Shown piece after piece: positions 18,428 through 26,811 of a stretch of 64,000 nucleotides of DNA (position 1 is its first letter; each line of letters starts with the position of its first letter). The translations under genes and the position numbers were made by a program. The stretch comes from Clostridia bacterium (GTDB lineage: Bacteria > Bacillota > Clostridia > Oscillospirales > Acutalibacteraceae). The notes below the pieces were generated by a model. It made no database searches. It was not told the DNA's origin and saw nothing but the letters and a program-made list of their open reading frames with translations. The stretch lies in assembly GCA_017543285.1 (NCBI GenBank), contig JAFYGK010000027.1:1-64000 (forward strand). The letters run 5' to 3'.

Positions 18428-18468
18428 AAGACAGCGCCTGCTTCCGATTAAGGAGGCAGGTGCTGTCT
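18428..18468 (+). terminator. Terminator of tnpV
   Basis: A long stem (AAGACAGC, then CCTGCTTCC, pairing with GGAGGCAGG and GCTGTCTT) with a small loop around 18446-18451 is followed by TTTCTTTT. It lies 35 bp after the tnpV stop. Confidence 0.85.
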
Positions 18469-18545
18469 TTCTTTTATCCTGTTCTACTATACTGTTAAAC
18501 CTAAGCTCTAATCCACAACCCCATCCTATTCACATTCTCTTAACA

Positions 18546-18608
18546 ATTTGGCTCCGTTTTGGCGCCACGCTGAAATTCATTCTCTGATTTGGCTCCGTTT
18601 TGGCGCCA
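18546..18608. repeat. Two 22-bp direct repeats ending in a TGGCGCCA palindrome
   Basis: Identical copies lie at 18546-18567 and 18587-18608, 41 bp apart (about four helical turns). Each ends in the perfect palindrome TGGCGCCA. The regular spacing on one DNA face suggests a protein-binding site, perhaps for replication or transcription control of the element. Confidence 0.7.
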
Positions 18609-18651
18609 GATGTCCCCACAAAACAAATCTTAATCTGTATTAACTCTAAGG

Positions 18652-18684
18652 CCCGGTTACCGTTCACGGCAACCGGGTTTTTTA
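18652..18684 (+). terminator. Strong rho-independent terminator
   Basis: The stem CCCGGTTaCCG pairs with CGGcAACCGGG (18652-18677) and is followed by seven T. No gene lies directly upstream except repeats, so it may end a short untranslated RNA or insulate the element. Confidence 0.8.
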
Positions 18685-18747
18685 TTTTCAGCGCTCTTTG
18701 AAGTACAGCAATATATAAAAATATGAATTAGCCGTGCAAACGCATTT

Positions 18748-19152
18748 TTTTGAAAATCTTTCTCACAAGCCTTAATTTTTTGCCTTTCTCGTGATCTACC
18801 ACTTGAGGACAGATTTTCTCATTAACCGCTTAAACAAAATATTTTTGAGAATCTTTCTCACAGGGGTTAATTTTTGACCATTCTCGCTGCCTACCAAGTG
18901 AGAGGAACTTTTTTCTTATAGACTATTCGTCTATATGGTCAATACAGTAAAGAGCCTATATGCAAGAGAGCATTCCTATTGCCGGCACAGACAAGAAGCA
19001 TTTTATTGCCGTGTTGGGCTTAACTTCCTGTAACTGCAACGCAGAGTTTGCATTTGCCAATTCCAAAGCAAATGTAAATCTTTTGAGAATCTTCTTCACA
19101 GGGGTTAATTTTCAGCCATTCTCGCTGCCTACTTATTGAGAGGAACTTTTTT
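18748..19152. repeat. Three dispersed 72-bp repeats in a gene-free region
   Basis: Copies lie at about 18748-18818 (diverged), 18843-18914 and 19081-19152 (the last two nearly identical). Each starts with TTTTGAGAATCTTTCTCAC, which can form a small TGAGAA/TTCTCA hairpin. Each continues with GGGGTTAATTTT, then CATTCTCGCTGCCTAC and ends in GAGAGGAACTTTTTT. Between copies 2 and 3 is a TATAGAC/GTCTATA hairpin (about 18918-18936). I found no protein-coding gene from 18394 to 20009. This could be an origin or a partition site of the mobile element. Confidence 0.7.
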
Positions 19153-19449
19153 CTGAGGCTCTCTCACCTACAACTGAATAACCGTTACCGAAAAGGATAT
19201 GACCGTGCGATGAGGGTCTGGCACACAGAAGGCTTAACAAAAAGACAAGCCTTCTCAGTGTTAGACAAGAGCACAGCGACGCCGCAAGTTCAGATATGAG
19301 CGACTGCATGAAGTGCGCGACGACAAGGGGCAGGGATACAGAAACAATATCGGGAGAACGGTGCGGAAACAAAAGAGCAAGTACGCAAGAGAAAACAGGT
19401 AACCGAGTTACCGGCTCAGAAAAGAAAAAGGCAGGAGCAAAATGCTCTA

Positions 19450-19513
19450 TGGCATCAAAATTGATGCCGGTTTTCATTTGCCGATTCTGCAATGGCATCA
19501 GAATTGATGCCAT
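19450..19513. promoter_or_regulatory. Tandem dyad operators (GGCATCA-n4-TGATGCC)
   Basis: Two palindromes occur: GGCATCA-AAAT-TGATGCC at 19451-19468 and ATGGCATCA-GAAT-TGATGCCAT at 19492-19513. Their centres are 43 bp apart, about four helical turns. The symmetry and phasing suggest binding of a dimeric regulator. No confident gene follows directly; the next clear gene is the ATPase at 20010. Confidence 0.65.
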
Positions 19514-19709
19514 GTGTCTATACAAATATGGGGGTGATACTGTGAGCAGTAAGAAAGTGCTGAAAGCAACAAGGCGGCGCTGTAAGGGACAAGGCAATGT
19601 CATAAGAGATGCCGCAGCGACGTGAGCAATAAAGCAGCACTGTAAGCAATAAGTCAGCGCCAAAGAGATAACGCAACAGCGTGACAGAATAGCCGACATT
19701 GCCCATTGA

Positions 19710-19906
19710 TGACGGTTGTGACGGTAATGACGGTTACTCGGGGAGCGACAGGCAACCGTCATCGTATGACAGAGATGATAATTCTTTTGGAGATGAGGGA
19801 AATGCCAAGAGAATGACAACGCCCTTTGCCGGCAGTCAGTTACGGATGACGATTACGCCTTGCTCCCCTGTTTATCGTCACAATCGTCATTACCGTCATC
19901 GGAGAG
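19710..19906. repeat. Iteron-like block, copy A (upstream of the ATPase gene)
   Basis: The left end has three consecutive 9-mers of the form TGACGGTnn from 19710. The right end (19840-19906) has the inverted counterparts (CGTCACAAT, CGTCATTAC, CGTCAT). The outer 60 and 67 bp are almost identical to those at 21008-21181, inside the 3' end of the ATPase gene. Translated, the left part encodes the same DGCDGNDGYSGSDRQPSSY as the ATPase C-terminus, but the frame is lost further on. It is therefore likely the 3' remnant of a former second gene copy. Confidence 0.75.
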
Positions 19907-20009
19907 AAATACAAACCGAATATCGCTTCGTTTTTCCAATAGATTATCGGGATCGGACCAAGCGACAGACACAACCAAATATACCAACTCAAAAGGAGAC
20001 AACACCCGC

Positions 20010-21296
20010 ATGAACAAGATAAACCTTATCGACGCAGAGACGCTCTACTACAAGCCTCTTATCCATCCCAAGATGCTGATAGAGGGCATTCTTTCGGACG
20101 GTCTTGCCGTTATGGCAGGAGACTCCAAGATAGGCAAGAGCTGGATGGTGCTGTGGTTCTGTTTGCAGATAAGCAAAGGACAGCCGATATGGGGCTTTCC
20201 CGTCAAAAAGACAGACGTTGTATATCTTGCATTGGAGGACAGGGAATGGAGAATACAGCAGAGAATGCAGGAATTAACCGATATGCCTCCGGACAACCTT
20301 CACTTCGGTTTCTCCTGCGGACAGATAGGAGCGGAGCTGGAGAGCCAGATAGAAGAGGTGCTGAGAGATCGCCCTGCAACAGGCCTTATCTTCATAGATA
20401 CCCTTCAGATGGTAAGAGACAATGTTTCCTCTAAGGTTAATACCTATGCTCAGGACTACAGAGACTTATCATCGCTGAAAAGAATAGCAGATAATCACGG
20501 TATATGCATCTATCTTGTACATCACACGAGAAAGGAAAGAGACAGCGGAAACATCTTCAATGATATTACCGGCTCTACCGCAATAATGGGCGTATCGGAT
20601 ACCGTAATGATACTGCGCAGGGATGAGCGCTTCGGCGACAATGCCACATTGAGTATCACCGGAAGAGACGTAGAGGAAAGAAAGCTCAGAATGCAGATGC
20701 AGGGAGTCAGATGGGAGATAACAGAGGAGCTTAACGCAGATGATCTTCGTAAGGAGAGAGTACCCGATTTCGTGTTTGAGATTGCGGAATATGTCTTTAA
20801 GAACAAACAGTTTAAGGGCACGATATCCGAATTGCTCTCTGCTGTAGGCAATACGGAGTTAAAGCCCAACATAGCCAGCAAGTATCTTACAAGATACTAC
20901 GGCGACTTCTTGGCCCCGATAGGCATCAGCTACGAATACCGCAAAACAGCATCGGCAAGGACAATAATCCTTGAGCTGCATGATGACGGCGAGGGCATCA
21001 ACATCAGTGACGGTTGTGACGGTAATGACGGTTACTCGGGGAGCGACAGGCAACCTTCATCGTATGAAAAGCAAAGCATACCTTTCAAAGAAGAGGGAAA
21101 TCCTCTGCCGTATATTACGGATGACGATTACGCCTTGCTCCCCTATTTATCGTCACAATCGTCATTACCGTCATCGGAGAGGGCGAACGAGGATGAGAAG
21201 AAGATGAGTGAAGAGGAAATGGGCGAAAAGAATACGTCTGGGAACATACCGGAGGATTTCTCGGAGGACTTGCCGGAAGACCTGCCGTTTGATTAG
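20010..21296 (+). CDS. RepA-like AAA/RecA-fold ATPase of the mobile element
   Basis: The protein has 428 residues from ATG 20010 with AGGAG at 19994-19998; the frame is open upstream but not conserved-looking. Walker A is GDSKIGKS (37-44) and Walker B lies in LIFIDTLQMVRD. VHHTRK and TGSTAIMGVSD follow as in hexameric RepA/DnaB-type helicases. A winged-helix-like region lies around 240-310. The acidic, Ser-rich tail is encoded by the iteron-like block copy B and is probably disordered. Such ATPases drive replication of plasmids and of excised integrative elements. The gene is followed by mobilization genes. Confidence 0.85.
   Translation: MNKINLIDAETLYYKPLIHPKMLIEGILSDGLAVMAGDSKIGKSWMVLWFCLQISKGQPIWGFPVKKTDVVYLALEDREWRIQQRMQELTDMPPDNLHFGFSCGQIGAELESQIEEVLRDRPATGLIFIDTLQMVRDNVSSKVNTYAQDYRDLSSLKRIADNHGICIYLVHHTRKERDSGNIFNDITGSTAIMGVSDTVMILRRDERFGDNATLSITGRDVEERKLRMQMQGVRWEITEELNADDLRKERVPDFVFEIAEYVFKNKQFKGTISELLSAVGNTELKPNIASKYLTRYYGDFLAPIGISYEYRKTASARTIILELHDDGEGINISDGCDGNDGYSGSDRQPSSYEKQSIPFKEEGNPLPYITDDDYALLPYLSSQSSLPSSERANEDEKKMSEEEMGEKNTSGNIPEDFSEDLPEDLPFD
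21008..21181. repeat. Iteron-like block, copy B (inside the ATPase gene)
   Basis: This is the second copy of the block at 19710-19906. The left 60 bp (21008-21067) and right 67 bp (21115-21181) match almost base for base, while the middle differs. It again carries three TGACGGTnn 9-mers and their inverted set. It is in frame with the ATPase and encodes its acidic C-terminal tail, so it can serve as coding sequence and DNA site at once. Confidence 0.75.
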
Positions 21297-21994
21297 CGCA
21301 AAGGAGTATGCAGGCAGCTTCAGCGGAGAACTGACCGAATACCTGCCGTTTGATTAGCGCGGAGGAATGTGTGGATTCTCAACCGGAGGAGCAAATCCAC
21401 GCAGCAGTTTCCCTTTTTCGGTCGGTATGACTTTTGCCGGCAATGCTGGCAGGCTGTACGCAGATTGTTTATCCTAAATGCTGACAGGCTGCACGCAGAT
21501 TACTTGTCCGTAGGATTGAAGCTGCATACAGGCTGCTATTCGTGGCGGTAAGCTGTGCCGAAGATTTCTCTTTTCGGCCGGCATATCTTCATCCAAAAGC
21601 TTCAAAAGTCTATACACGCCTTTATCCGCCAAATCAAAAGGCTATACGCCCTATTCAATATCCGCAGGTGTAACGAGCATGGGATTTGTAAAGCCGTCCG
21701 GCTTTCAATCCCAACGTATCCACAGATACGAAAGGGGAGGCTTCCCCTGTAACCCCTTTGAGACGGTGATGGTCTGTATTATGGATATTTGTAGTTTGCA
21801 GATATCGGGGCTTATCGAAACCCAAAGCATTAATGCAGTCAATCTAATTAATATCTAAACCCACAGATGTTTAAAGCTGATTATCCATATCCTAACCCAT
21901 CAAAATCTCAGACTCCATCAATCCAGCTTGTATCACAAGCAGAATCGCAACCCGATTAACCAACCTAAACATACTCACAAGGAGGCAAAACACA
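21297..21994. other. Gene-free stretch with small repeats
   Basis: No supported gene is seen. A 20-bp repeat (ACCTGCCGTTTGATTAGCGC) occurs at the ATPase stop (21280-21299) and again at 21341-21360, as if the gene end were duplicated. About 25-bp repeats (AATGCTGrCAGGCTGyACGCAGATT) occur at 21442-21466 and 21477-21501. The 3' part holds the candidate oriT described separately. Confidence 0.6.
21680..21760 (+). other. Candidate oriT (nested inverted repeats upstream of mobC)
   Basis: A long hairpin lies at about 21681-21713: GGGATT...AAAGCCG-TC-CGGCTTT...AATCCC. It is followed by GTATC-CACA-GATAC and by AAAGGGG (21731-21737) facing CCCCTTT (21753-21759). Inverted repeats directly before a mobC-relaxase pair are the usual setting of a transfer origin. 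The nick site cannot be fixed without the relaxase family alignment. Confidence 0.45.
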
Positions 21995-22318
21995 ATGCGC
22001 AAGCGAACGGAAGAAATCAATGTAAGGGTCTTTAAGACCGAGAAGAACATCATAAGAAAGAAAGCAAGAAAATGCGGCATGAATATATCTGAGTATCTCC
22101 GCACTCTCGGAACAGGTCATACAGTCAAGGAAGCTCCGAAGAAGGAGCTTATGCTCGCCTATCAGAAGCTTATAAAGCTGCATGACAGCATCAGATATGA
22201 GGTTTCCATGTCAGAGCTCAGCAAAGCGCTGTCCGAAACAGAAGACCTTCTTCTGAAAGCATACCACGGAGAGGAGGATGATACAGATGGCGGTGACAAA
22301 GATATGGGCGATCCATGA
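21995..22318 (+). CDS. mobC: Mobilization accessory protein MobC
   Basis: The protein has 107 residues with AAGGAGG upstream. The N-terminal ribbon-helix-helix (VRVFKTEKNIIRKKARKCGM) and the ISEYLRTLG motif are typical for MobC. A helical middle is followed by an acidic tail. MobC binds oriT and helps the relaxase open the strands. The gene overlaps the relaxase start by about 30 bp, indicating coupling. Confidence 0.85.
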   Translation: MRKRTEEINVRVFKTEKNIIRKKARKCGMNISEYLRTLGTGHTVKEAPKKELMLAYQKLIKLHDSIRYEVSMSELSKALSETEDLLLKAYHGEEDDTDGGDKDMGDP

Positions 22319-23798
22319 CAGCATATCCCGCGTGGTGGAGTATTGCAGCAATCCCGATAAGACAAGACAGAAGGATTTGGAGCAGATCATCCTCTATGCT
22401 TCCGATAAGAAAAAGACAACACAGAAAGAAGAAGGAGAAGAAGGAGGAAAATCAGAAGAGTTCTGCGCAGTCACCGGAATAAACTGCAATGCGGATACAG
22501 CTGCAAGGGAAATGGAGAATGTACTCAGAAGATTCGGCAAGACAAGCGGCAATATTCTGTACCATGCCTACCAGAGCTTCAGGCCGGGAGAAGTATCCGC
22601 AGAGGAATGTCATCTCTTAGGAGTGGAAACGGCAAGAAGATTATGGGGAGAAAACCATCAGGTGCTTGTAGCTACCCACTTCAATACGGGAACATATCAT
22701 AATCATCTGGTACTATGTCCCGTAAACATGTGGAACGGCAAAAAGCTTGAAGCCAGATACAGCTTGTATTACAGTCTCAGATCCATGTCCGACCGTATAT
22801 GTAAAGAACACGGTCTTTCTGTGGTAAATAACCCACAAAGACACAAAACGGCGCGCTCTGTCTACTTTGCGGAAAAGAGAGGTGAGCCTACTCGGTTTAA
22901 TCTTATGAGAGAAGCATTGGATAAGGCGTTGTCTTTGTCCTCCTCATGGTATGAGATGACAATAGTGCTCAGAAAGCTGGGGTATATCTTCGATTGTGAC
23001 GTCTACAGGAAATATCCTACCATAAGACCGTTGCACTCTAAGAAATGTACCAGAACCTTCAGATTAGGTCCAAAGTATGATAAGGAGGCTATGACAGAAA
23101 GAATACTGGATAACCAGAGAGACTTCAGAGTTACGGAAAGCTACTTTGCTTTTCTGAGGCCGTATACGAGAGAATACGCAAGAAAGAATCCTCCTTCGCA
23201 GATGTATTACCGAAGGAGGGATTTTTACTTTAACGCTATTCATGTTACGGGATATCTCAGCCTCTTTCGATGTATCGCCATAATACTGGGCATAGCTCCC
23301 TTATACGAAAGACAGTATCAGAAGCCTCTTTCTCCCGAATGCCGCGAGGCTTGCAGGAGACTGGACAGGTATTCCGATGAAGTAGCCCTGGTATGCAGGG
23401 AAGGATTTGAAACGGTCGAGGATATTCAGGCTTTTATCGCAAGGATGAATACCGAGATAGATGAAGCAACAGCTGCCAGAAACAAGATACGAAACAAGCA
23501 GAGAAACTGTACTGACGCAGTAAAAAAGGAGGAGCTGAAAAAGCAGTGTTCTGCATGTACGACCGTACTGGCTGATTTGAGGAAAAGAAAGAAAACGGCC
23601 TGCAACATCATCGAAGACAGTCCGAGACTGAGAGAGCTTGCGGAGAGTGAGTTTGAAGCAAGGCTGGAGAATGACCCTTATTTGACCGAGAGGGAGAAAA
23701 GAGTAATAAGGCAGGAGGCCTTTGCAGAAAAAGAAAAACAGGACGCAGGGCAAAGGCATATCTTTGCCGAACGTAAAGAAACACAATATGAACGCTGA
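22287..23798 (+). CDS. Relaxase/mobilization nuclease (MobP-like)
   Basis: The protein has 503 residues from ATG 22287. GAGGAGG ends nine bases earlier; an ATG at 22278 abuts the ribosome site and is unlikely. The N-terminus MAVTKIWAIHDSISRVVEYC holds the usual start motif with the presumed nicking region. The metal-binding His triad is visible in ATHFNTGTYHNHLV. The C-terminal half is charged and coiled-coil rich. It nicks oriT and leads the strand to the recipient. The element has no mating-pair genes here, so it must use a helper conjugation system. Confidence 0.9.
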   Translation: MAVTKIWAIHDSISRVVEYCSNPDKTRQKDLEQIILYASDKKKTTQKEEGEEGGKSEEFCAVTGINCNADTAAREMENVLRRFGKTSGNILYHAYQSFRPGEVSAEECHLLGVETARRLWGENHQVLVATHFNTGTYHNHLVLCPVNMWNGKKLEARYSLYYSLRSMSDRICKEHGLSVVNNPQRHKTARSVYFAEKRGEPTRFNLMREALDKALSLSSSWYEMTIVLRKLGYIFDCDVYRKYPTIRPLHSKKCTRTFRLGPKYDKEAMTERILDNQRDFRVTESYFAFLRPYTREYARKNPPSQMYYRRRDFYFNAIHVTGYLSLFRCIAIILGIAPLYERQYQKPLSPECREACRRLDRYSDEVALVCREGFETVEDIQAFIARMNTEIDEATAARNKIRNKQRNCTDAVKKEELKKQCSACTTVLADLRKRKKTACNIIEDSPRLRELAESEFEARLENDPYLTEREKRVIRQEAFAEKEKQDAGQRHIFAERKETQYER

Positions 23799-23824
23799 TA
23801 TCAGCAGAAAGGATTAAAAAGCAC

Positions 23825-24784
23825 ATGAGCAAAAACGAACACATCGATTTAGGCATAACCGGCTATGACGAGCTGTTCATGACCGGTCAGGAGCGGGCGG
23901 ATATCCGAAAGCCTAAAGTAGAGGACATTTCGCTCACACAGCTCGCTCCCTTTTCAAACCATCCCTTCAAGGTAAAGGACGATGAGGAAATGGACAACCT
24001 CAAGAGAAGCATAGCAGAGACAGGCGTGTTAGTACCTGCATTGGCAAGACCGAAAAAAGACGGCGAAGGTTATGAGCTTATCTCAGGCCATCGGCGTCTT
24101 GCCGCATGCAAGGCATTGGGATTGGAGACCATGCCTGTTATAGTCCGCAAGCTCACCGATGAAGAAGCCGTCATCACGATGGTGGACAGTAACCTGCAAA
24201 GAGAACATATCCTGCCGAGTGAGAAAGCTTTCGCCTACAAGATGAAAATGGAGGCTATGGATAGAAAACTGGGACGTCCGAAAAATCGGGACCAAGTTGG
24301 TCCCAATTTTAAGGGACTGCGATCTGCGGAGATCGTAGGTGAAAAAACTGGCGACAGCGCAACACAGGTCAAACGCTATATCCGCCTGACCAATCTTATC
24401 CCATCTATTCTCCAGATGGTAGACGACGGAAAGATTGCCCTGACTCCGGCGGTAGAGCTGTCATATCTGCAAGAGTCGGAGCAGCAAGCTCTCTTCTCCA
24501 TAATGGAATGCGATGAAGTAACACCGTCATTATCTCAGGCTCAGCGTTTGCGCCGCATGAGCGAAAAGGGAGAGCTTACAGAAGAAAACGCTATGCAAAT
24601 ACTTTCCGAAGTCAAGGGCAATCAGAAGGAATATGTGAAGGTTCCGGTGGACAGACTGAAAGGATATTTCAAACCGGATGCTTCCATTAAACATATGGCA
24701 GAGACCATTGTCAAGGCTGTGGAGTTTTACAACAGACATATGGAGAGACAACGTAGGCAAAGGGAAGACGACCGGGAAAGATAA
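23825..24784 (+). CDS. ParB/RepB/Spo0J-family partition-like protein
   Basis: The protein has 319 residues. The ParB N-terminal domain (about 33-125) shows the ISGHRRLAACKALG box and the SNLQREH box. A central HTH region follows (KTGDSATQVKRYIRLTNLI), then an ALTPAVELSYL segment. The C-terminal about 70 residues are basic. There is no parA next to it, so it may act as a DNA-binding regulator or replication helper of the element rather than in classical segregation. Same strand as, and 26 bp after, the relaxase. Confidence 0.88.
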   Translation: MSKNEHIDLGITGYDELFMTGQERADIRKPKVEDISLTQLAPFSNHPFKVKDDEEMDNLKRSIAETGVLVPALARPKKDGEGYELISGHRRLAACKALGLETMPVIVRKLTDEEAVITMVDSNLQREHILPSEKAFAYKMKMEAMDRKLGRPKNRDQVGPNFKGLRSAEIVGEKTGDSATQVKRYIRLTNLIPSILQMVDDGKIALTPAVELSYLQESEQQALFSIMECDEVTPSLSQAQRLRRMSEKGELTEENAMQILSEVKGNQKEYVKVPVDRLKGYFKPDASIKHMAETIVKAVEFYNRHMERQRRQREDDRER

Positions 24785-24796
24785 GGAGGACGCAAA

Positions 24797-25024
24797 ATGA
24801 CAAAAGCAGAAATAAACGCCCTGTACAGGGTTATGTTCACGGATTATCCGGACGTTGTCGGCGCGGAGCAGCTCGGCGAAATGCTCGGCGGCGTCAGCAC
24901 AAAGACGGTCTATCGCCTGCTGAAAAGCGGAAAAATCAAGAGTCTGTATTTCGGCAAGCGATATAGAATACCCAAGCTTTTCGTCGTCGAATATCTGACC
25001 GACCTCGAAAAAACCGGTGCGTAA
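24797..25024 (+). CDS. xis: Excisionase-type helix-turn-helix protein
   Basis: The protein has 75 residues with AAGGAGG upstream. It has the MerR-like HTH of the excisionase family: AEQLGEMLGGVSTKTVYRLL, then a wing with KIKSLYFGKRYRIPK. It lies directly before the integrase, as Xis genes do, and should bend attachment-site DNA and bias recombination towards excision. Confidence 0.85.
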   Translation: MTKAEINALYRVMFTDYPDVVGAEQLGEMLGGVSTKTVYRLLKSGKIKSLYFGKRYRIPKLFVVEYLTDLEKTGA

Positions 25025-25037
25025 CACGCAGCATAAT

Positions 25038-25081
25038 TGCCATCGATGCGGACAAATGCTATACTGTCCGCGTCGATGGCA
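25038..25081. promoter_or_regulatory. 17-bp inverted repeat between xis and int
   Basis: The arms 25038-25054 and 25065-25081 match at 16 of 17 positions (TGCCATCGA-TGCGGACA and its complement) around a 10-base loop. No T-run follows, so it is not a plain terminator. It sits 36 bp before the int start. It may be an operator, a stem that tunes int expression, or an arm-type recombinase site. Confidence 0.7.
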
Positions 25082-25116
25082 GATGAATACAAGCTGCACG
25101 AAAGGAGTTTTTAGTT

Positions 25117-26319
25117 ATGGTAGCAGGACATCTGCGAGAAAAAGACGGTTATTATCATATCATTTTAAGCTATATTGATGAGAACGGAAAACGGCATACG
25201 CCGTCCAAATCAACGAAGCTGCCCGTGAAGGGCAATAAAAAGCGGGCAGAGGCGATGCTCATTAGGGCCCGCGAAGAAATGGAGGAAAAGCTGAGATACC
25301 GCGCTCGCTGTAAAAAGAGCGGTATGACGATCCTGCCGGACAAGGTGCGGTTCACCGATTTTCTTTACGACTGGCTCGATATGATGAAAGCGAGCGTTGA
25401 AACAACGACGTATTCAGCATATGAAATGGCGGTCAAAAACAAGATCATTCCGTATTTTAACGGCAGATTTCCGAAGCTGCTCCTTCAGGATGTGACACCC
25501 AAGCACATTCAGGACTATTACACCTACGAAATGAAGATACGCGGCGTTTCCGCAAACACGGTGATCCATCGCCACGCCAACATCCGCAAGGCGTTTCAGT
25601 ACGCCTACAAGACCGGACTGATCGACAGTAACCCCGCCGATAAGATCCAGCGCCCGAAGAAGATCAAGTATGAGTCCAAGCCGTATAATCAGGCGGAGCT
25701 TGACGAACTGTTCAGGGCGGTCAAGGGTACGGAACTGGAGCTTGGCGTAATCCTCGCGGCGTTCTACGGACTTCGCAGGAGTGAGGTGGTAGGACTTCGG
25801 TGGGATGCGATCGATTTCGAGAGCAAGACGATCTCGATTCGTCATACGGTCACGCAGGCGACGGTGGACGGCAAAAGCACGGTCATTGAAAAGGATCGCA
25901 CAAAGACGCAGTCTTCAAACCGCAGTCTGCCGCTGGTGCCTCCGTTTGAAAAGCTCCTGTGTATTATAAAGAAACAGCAGGAATTGAACAAGATGCTTTG
26001 CGGCGATTGCTACAACTACGACTACAAGGATTATATCTACGTCAACGCCATGGGCGAACGTATAAAGCCGGGCTATCTGACGCAGGCGTTTCCGGAATTT
26101 CTCGAAAAACGCGGGATGCGCCGTATCCGCTTCCACGATCTGCGCCATTCCTGCGCGACTCTGCTTTATGCAAACGGAGTGGCGCTGAAGGATATTCAGG
26201 AGTGGCTCGGTCACAGCGACATTTCCACAACGAGCAACATATACACGCATCTTGACTTCAATTCCAAGGTGGCGTCCGCGCAGGCGATCATGGGACTTTT
26301 TCCGCCGGATATGACCTGA
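25117..26319 (+). CDS. int: Tyrosine site-specific integrase
   Basis: The protein has 400 residues with AAAGGAG upstream. Domains in order: AP2-like arm-binding N-terminus (1-50), SAM-like core-binding domain (about 75-170) and catalytic domain. The active site is complete: R220 (GLRRSE), H340 and R343 (FHDLRHS), H366 (WLGHS) and the nucleophile Y376 (SNIYTHL). It resembles Tn916-like phage integrases. It faces tRNA-Leu 217 bp away, which is the likely attachment site. Confidence 0.94.
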   Translation: MVAGHLREKDGYYHIILSYIDENGKRHTPSKSTKLPVKGNKKRAEAMLIRAREEMEEKLRYRARCKKSGMTILPDKVRFTDFLYDWLDMMKASVETTTYSAYEMAVKNKIIPYFNGRFPKLLLQDVTPKHIQDYYTYEMKIRGVSANTVIHRHANIRKAFQYAYKTGLIDSNPADKIQRPKKIKYESKPYNQAELDELFRAVKGTELELGVILAAFYGLRRSEVVGLRWDAIDFESKTISIRHTVTQATVDGKSTVIEKDRTKTQSSNRSLPLVPPFEKLLCIIKKQQELNKMLCGDCYNYDYKDYIYVNAMGERIKPGYLTQAFPEFLEKRGMRRIRFHDLRHSCATLLYANGVALKDIQEWLGHSDISTTSNIYTHLDFNSKVASAQAIMGLFPPDMT

Positions 26320-26492
26320 AAATGTGATCCGGTGCGCTCACCGATGCGCAAAACGACCTCGAGCGACCTCGCAAGGTTCGGAAAAGCCGGTGCTTACAGG
26401 GGCTTTCGGCACATCAATAATCCGGATGAAATGCTGAAAATCAGTCGTCGAACAGTGGCGGACGCAACTGCAAACGACCTCCGAAGAAGCAC

Positions 26493-26531
26493 AAAAAAAG
26501 CCCGGAAGCCTTGTAAATCAAGGCTTCCGGG
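26493..26531 (-). terminator. Terminator of tRNA-Leu
   Basis: A 13-bp perfect stem (26501-26513 with 26519-26531, loop TAAAT) is followed on the minus strand by seven T. It begins 5 bp after the tRNA 3' end. Confidence 0.9.
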
Positions 26532-26535
26532 GTGA

Positions 26536-26619
26536 TGCCGGAAGCGGGGGTCGAACCCGCACGGTATCGCTACCACTGGATTTTGAGTCCAGCACGTCTG
26601 CCAATTCCATCATTCCGGC
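26536..26619 (-). tRNA. tRNA-Leu (anticodon CAA), probable attachment site
   Basis: On the minus strand the acceptor GCCGGAA pairs with TTCCGGC. The D-arm contains GGAATTGGCAGAC. The anticodon arm CTGGA-CTCAAAA-TCCAG gives CAA, and there is a long variable arm and GGGTTCGACCC in the T-arm. CCA is not encoded. The integrase gene lies on its 3' side, the common layout for tRNA-targeting integrative elements. Confidence 0.92.
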
Positions 26620-26769
26620 AAGTATATTTCCGAAAAACAGACCCAAAAAATGCTCTTTGGAAATCGGAGGTCGATTTGGAGGTCGATTTCGAAAAAACCG
26701 TGTTTTTCGATTTTCAGAAACCCAGTAAAATCAAGGGTTTCCGGCTCCGGACGCGGGAAACGGCGAATA

Positions 26770-26811
26770 GGATTTTGAGTCCCGGGCGTCTGCCAATTCC
26801 ACCACACCGGC
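26770..26811 (-). pseudogene. Truncated second tRNA-Leu copy
   Basis: The 5' half of a tRNA-Leu(CAA) (acceptor GCCGGTG, GGAATTGGCAGAC, CCGGGACTCAAAATCC) is followed by unrelated sequence with no matching T-arm or acceptor 3' strand. It could be the original gene disrupted by integration, a remnant att site, or a decayed paralogue. 26320-27052 contains no protein gene. Confidence 0.65.

Noticed and set aside
19296..19625. A 109-codon frame spanning the dyad operators
   Set aside because: No ribosome site, rich in Arg/Lys/Cys without a domain, and it crosses palindromic DNA sites; regarded as chance.
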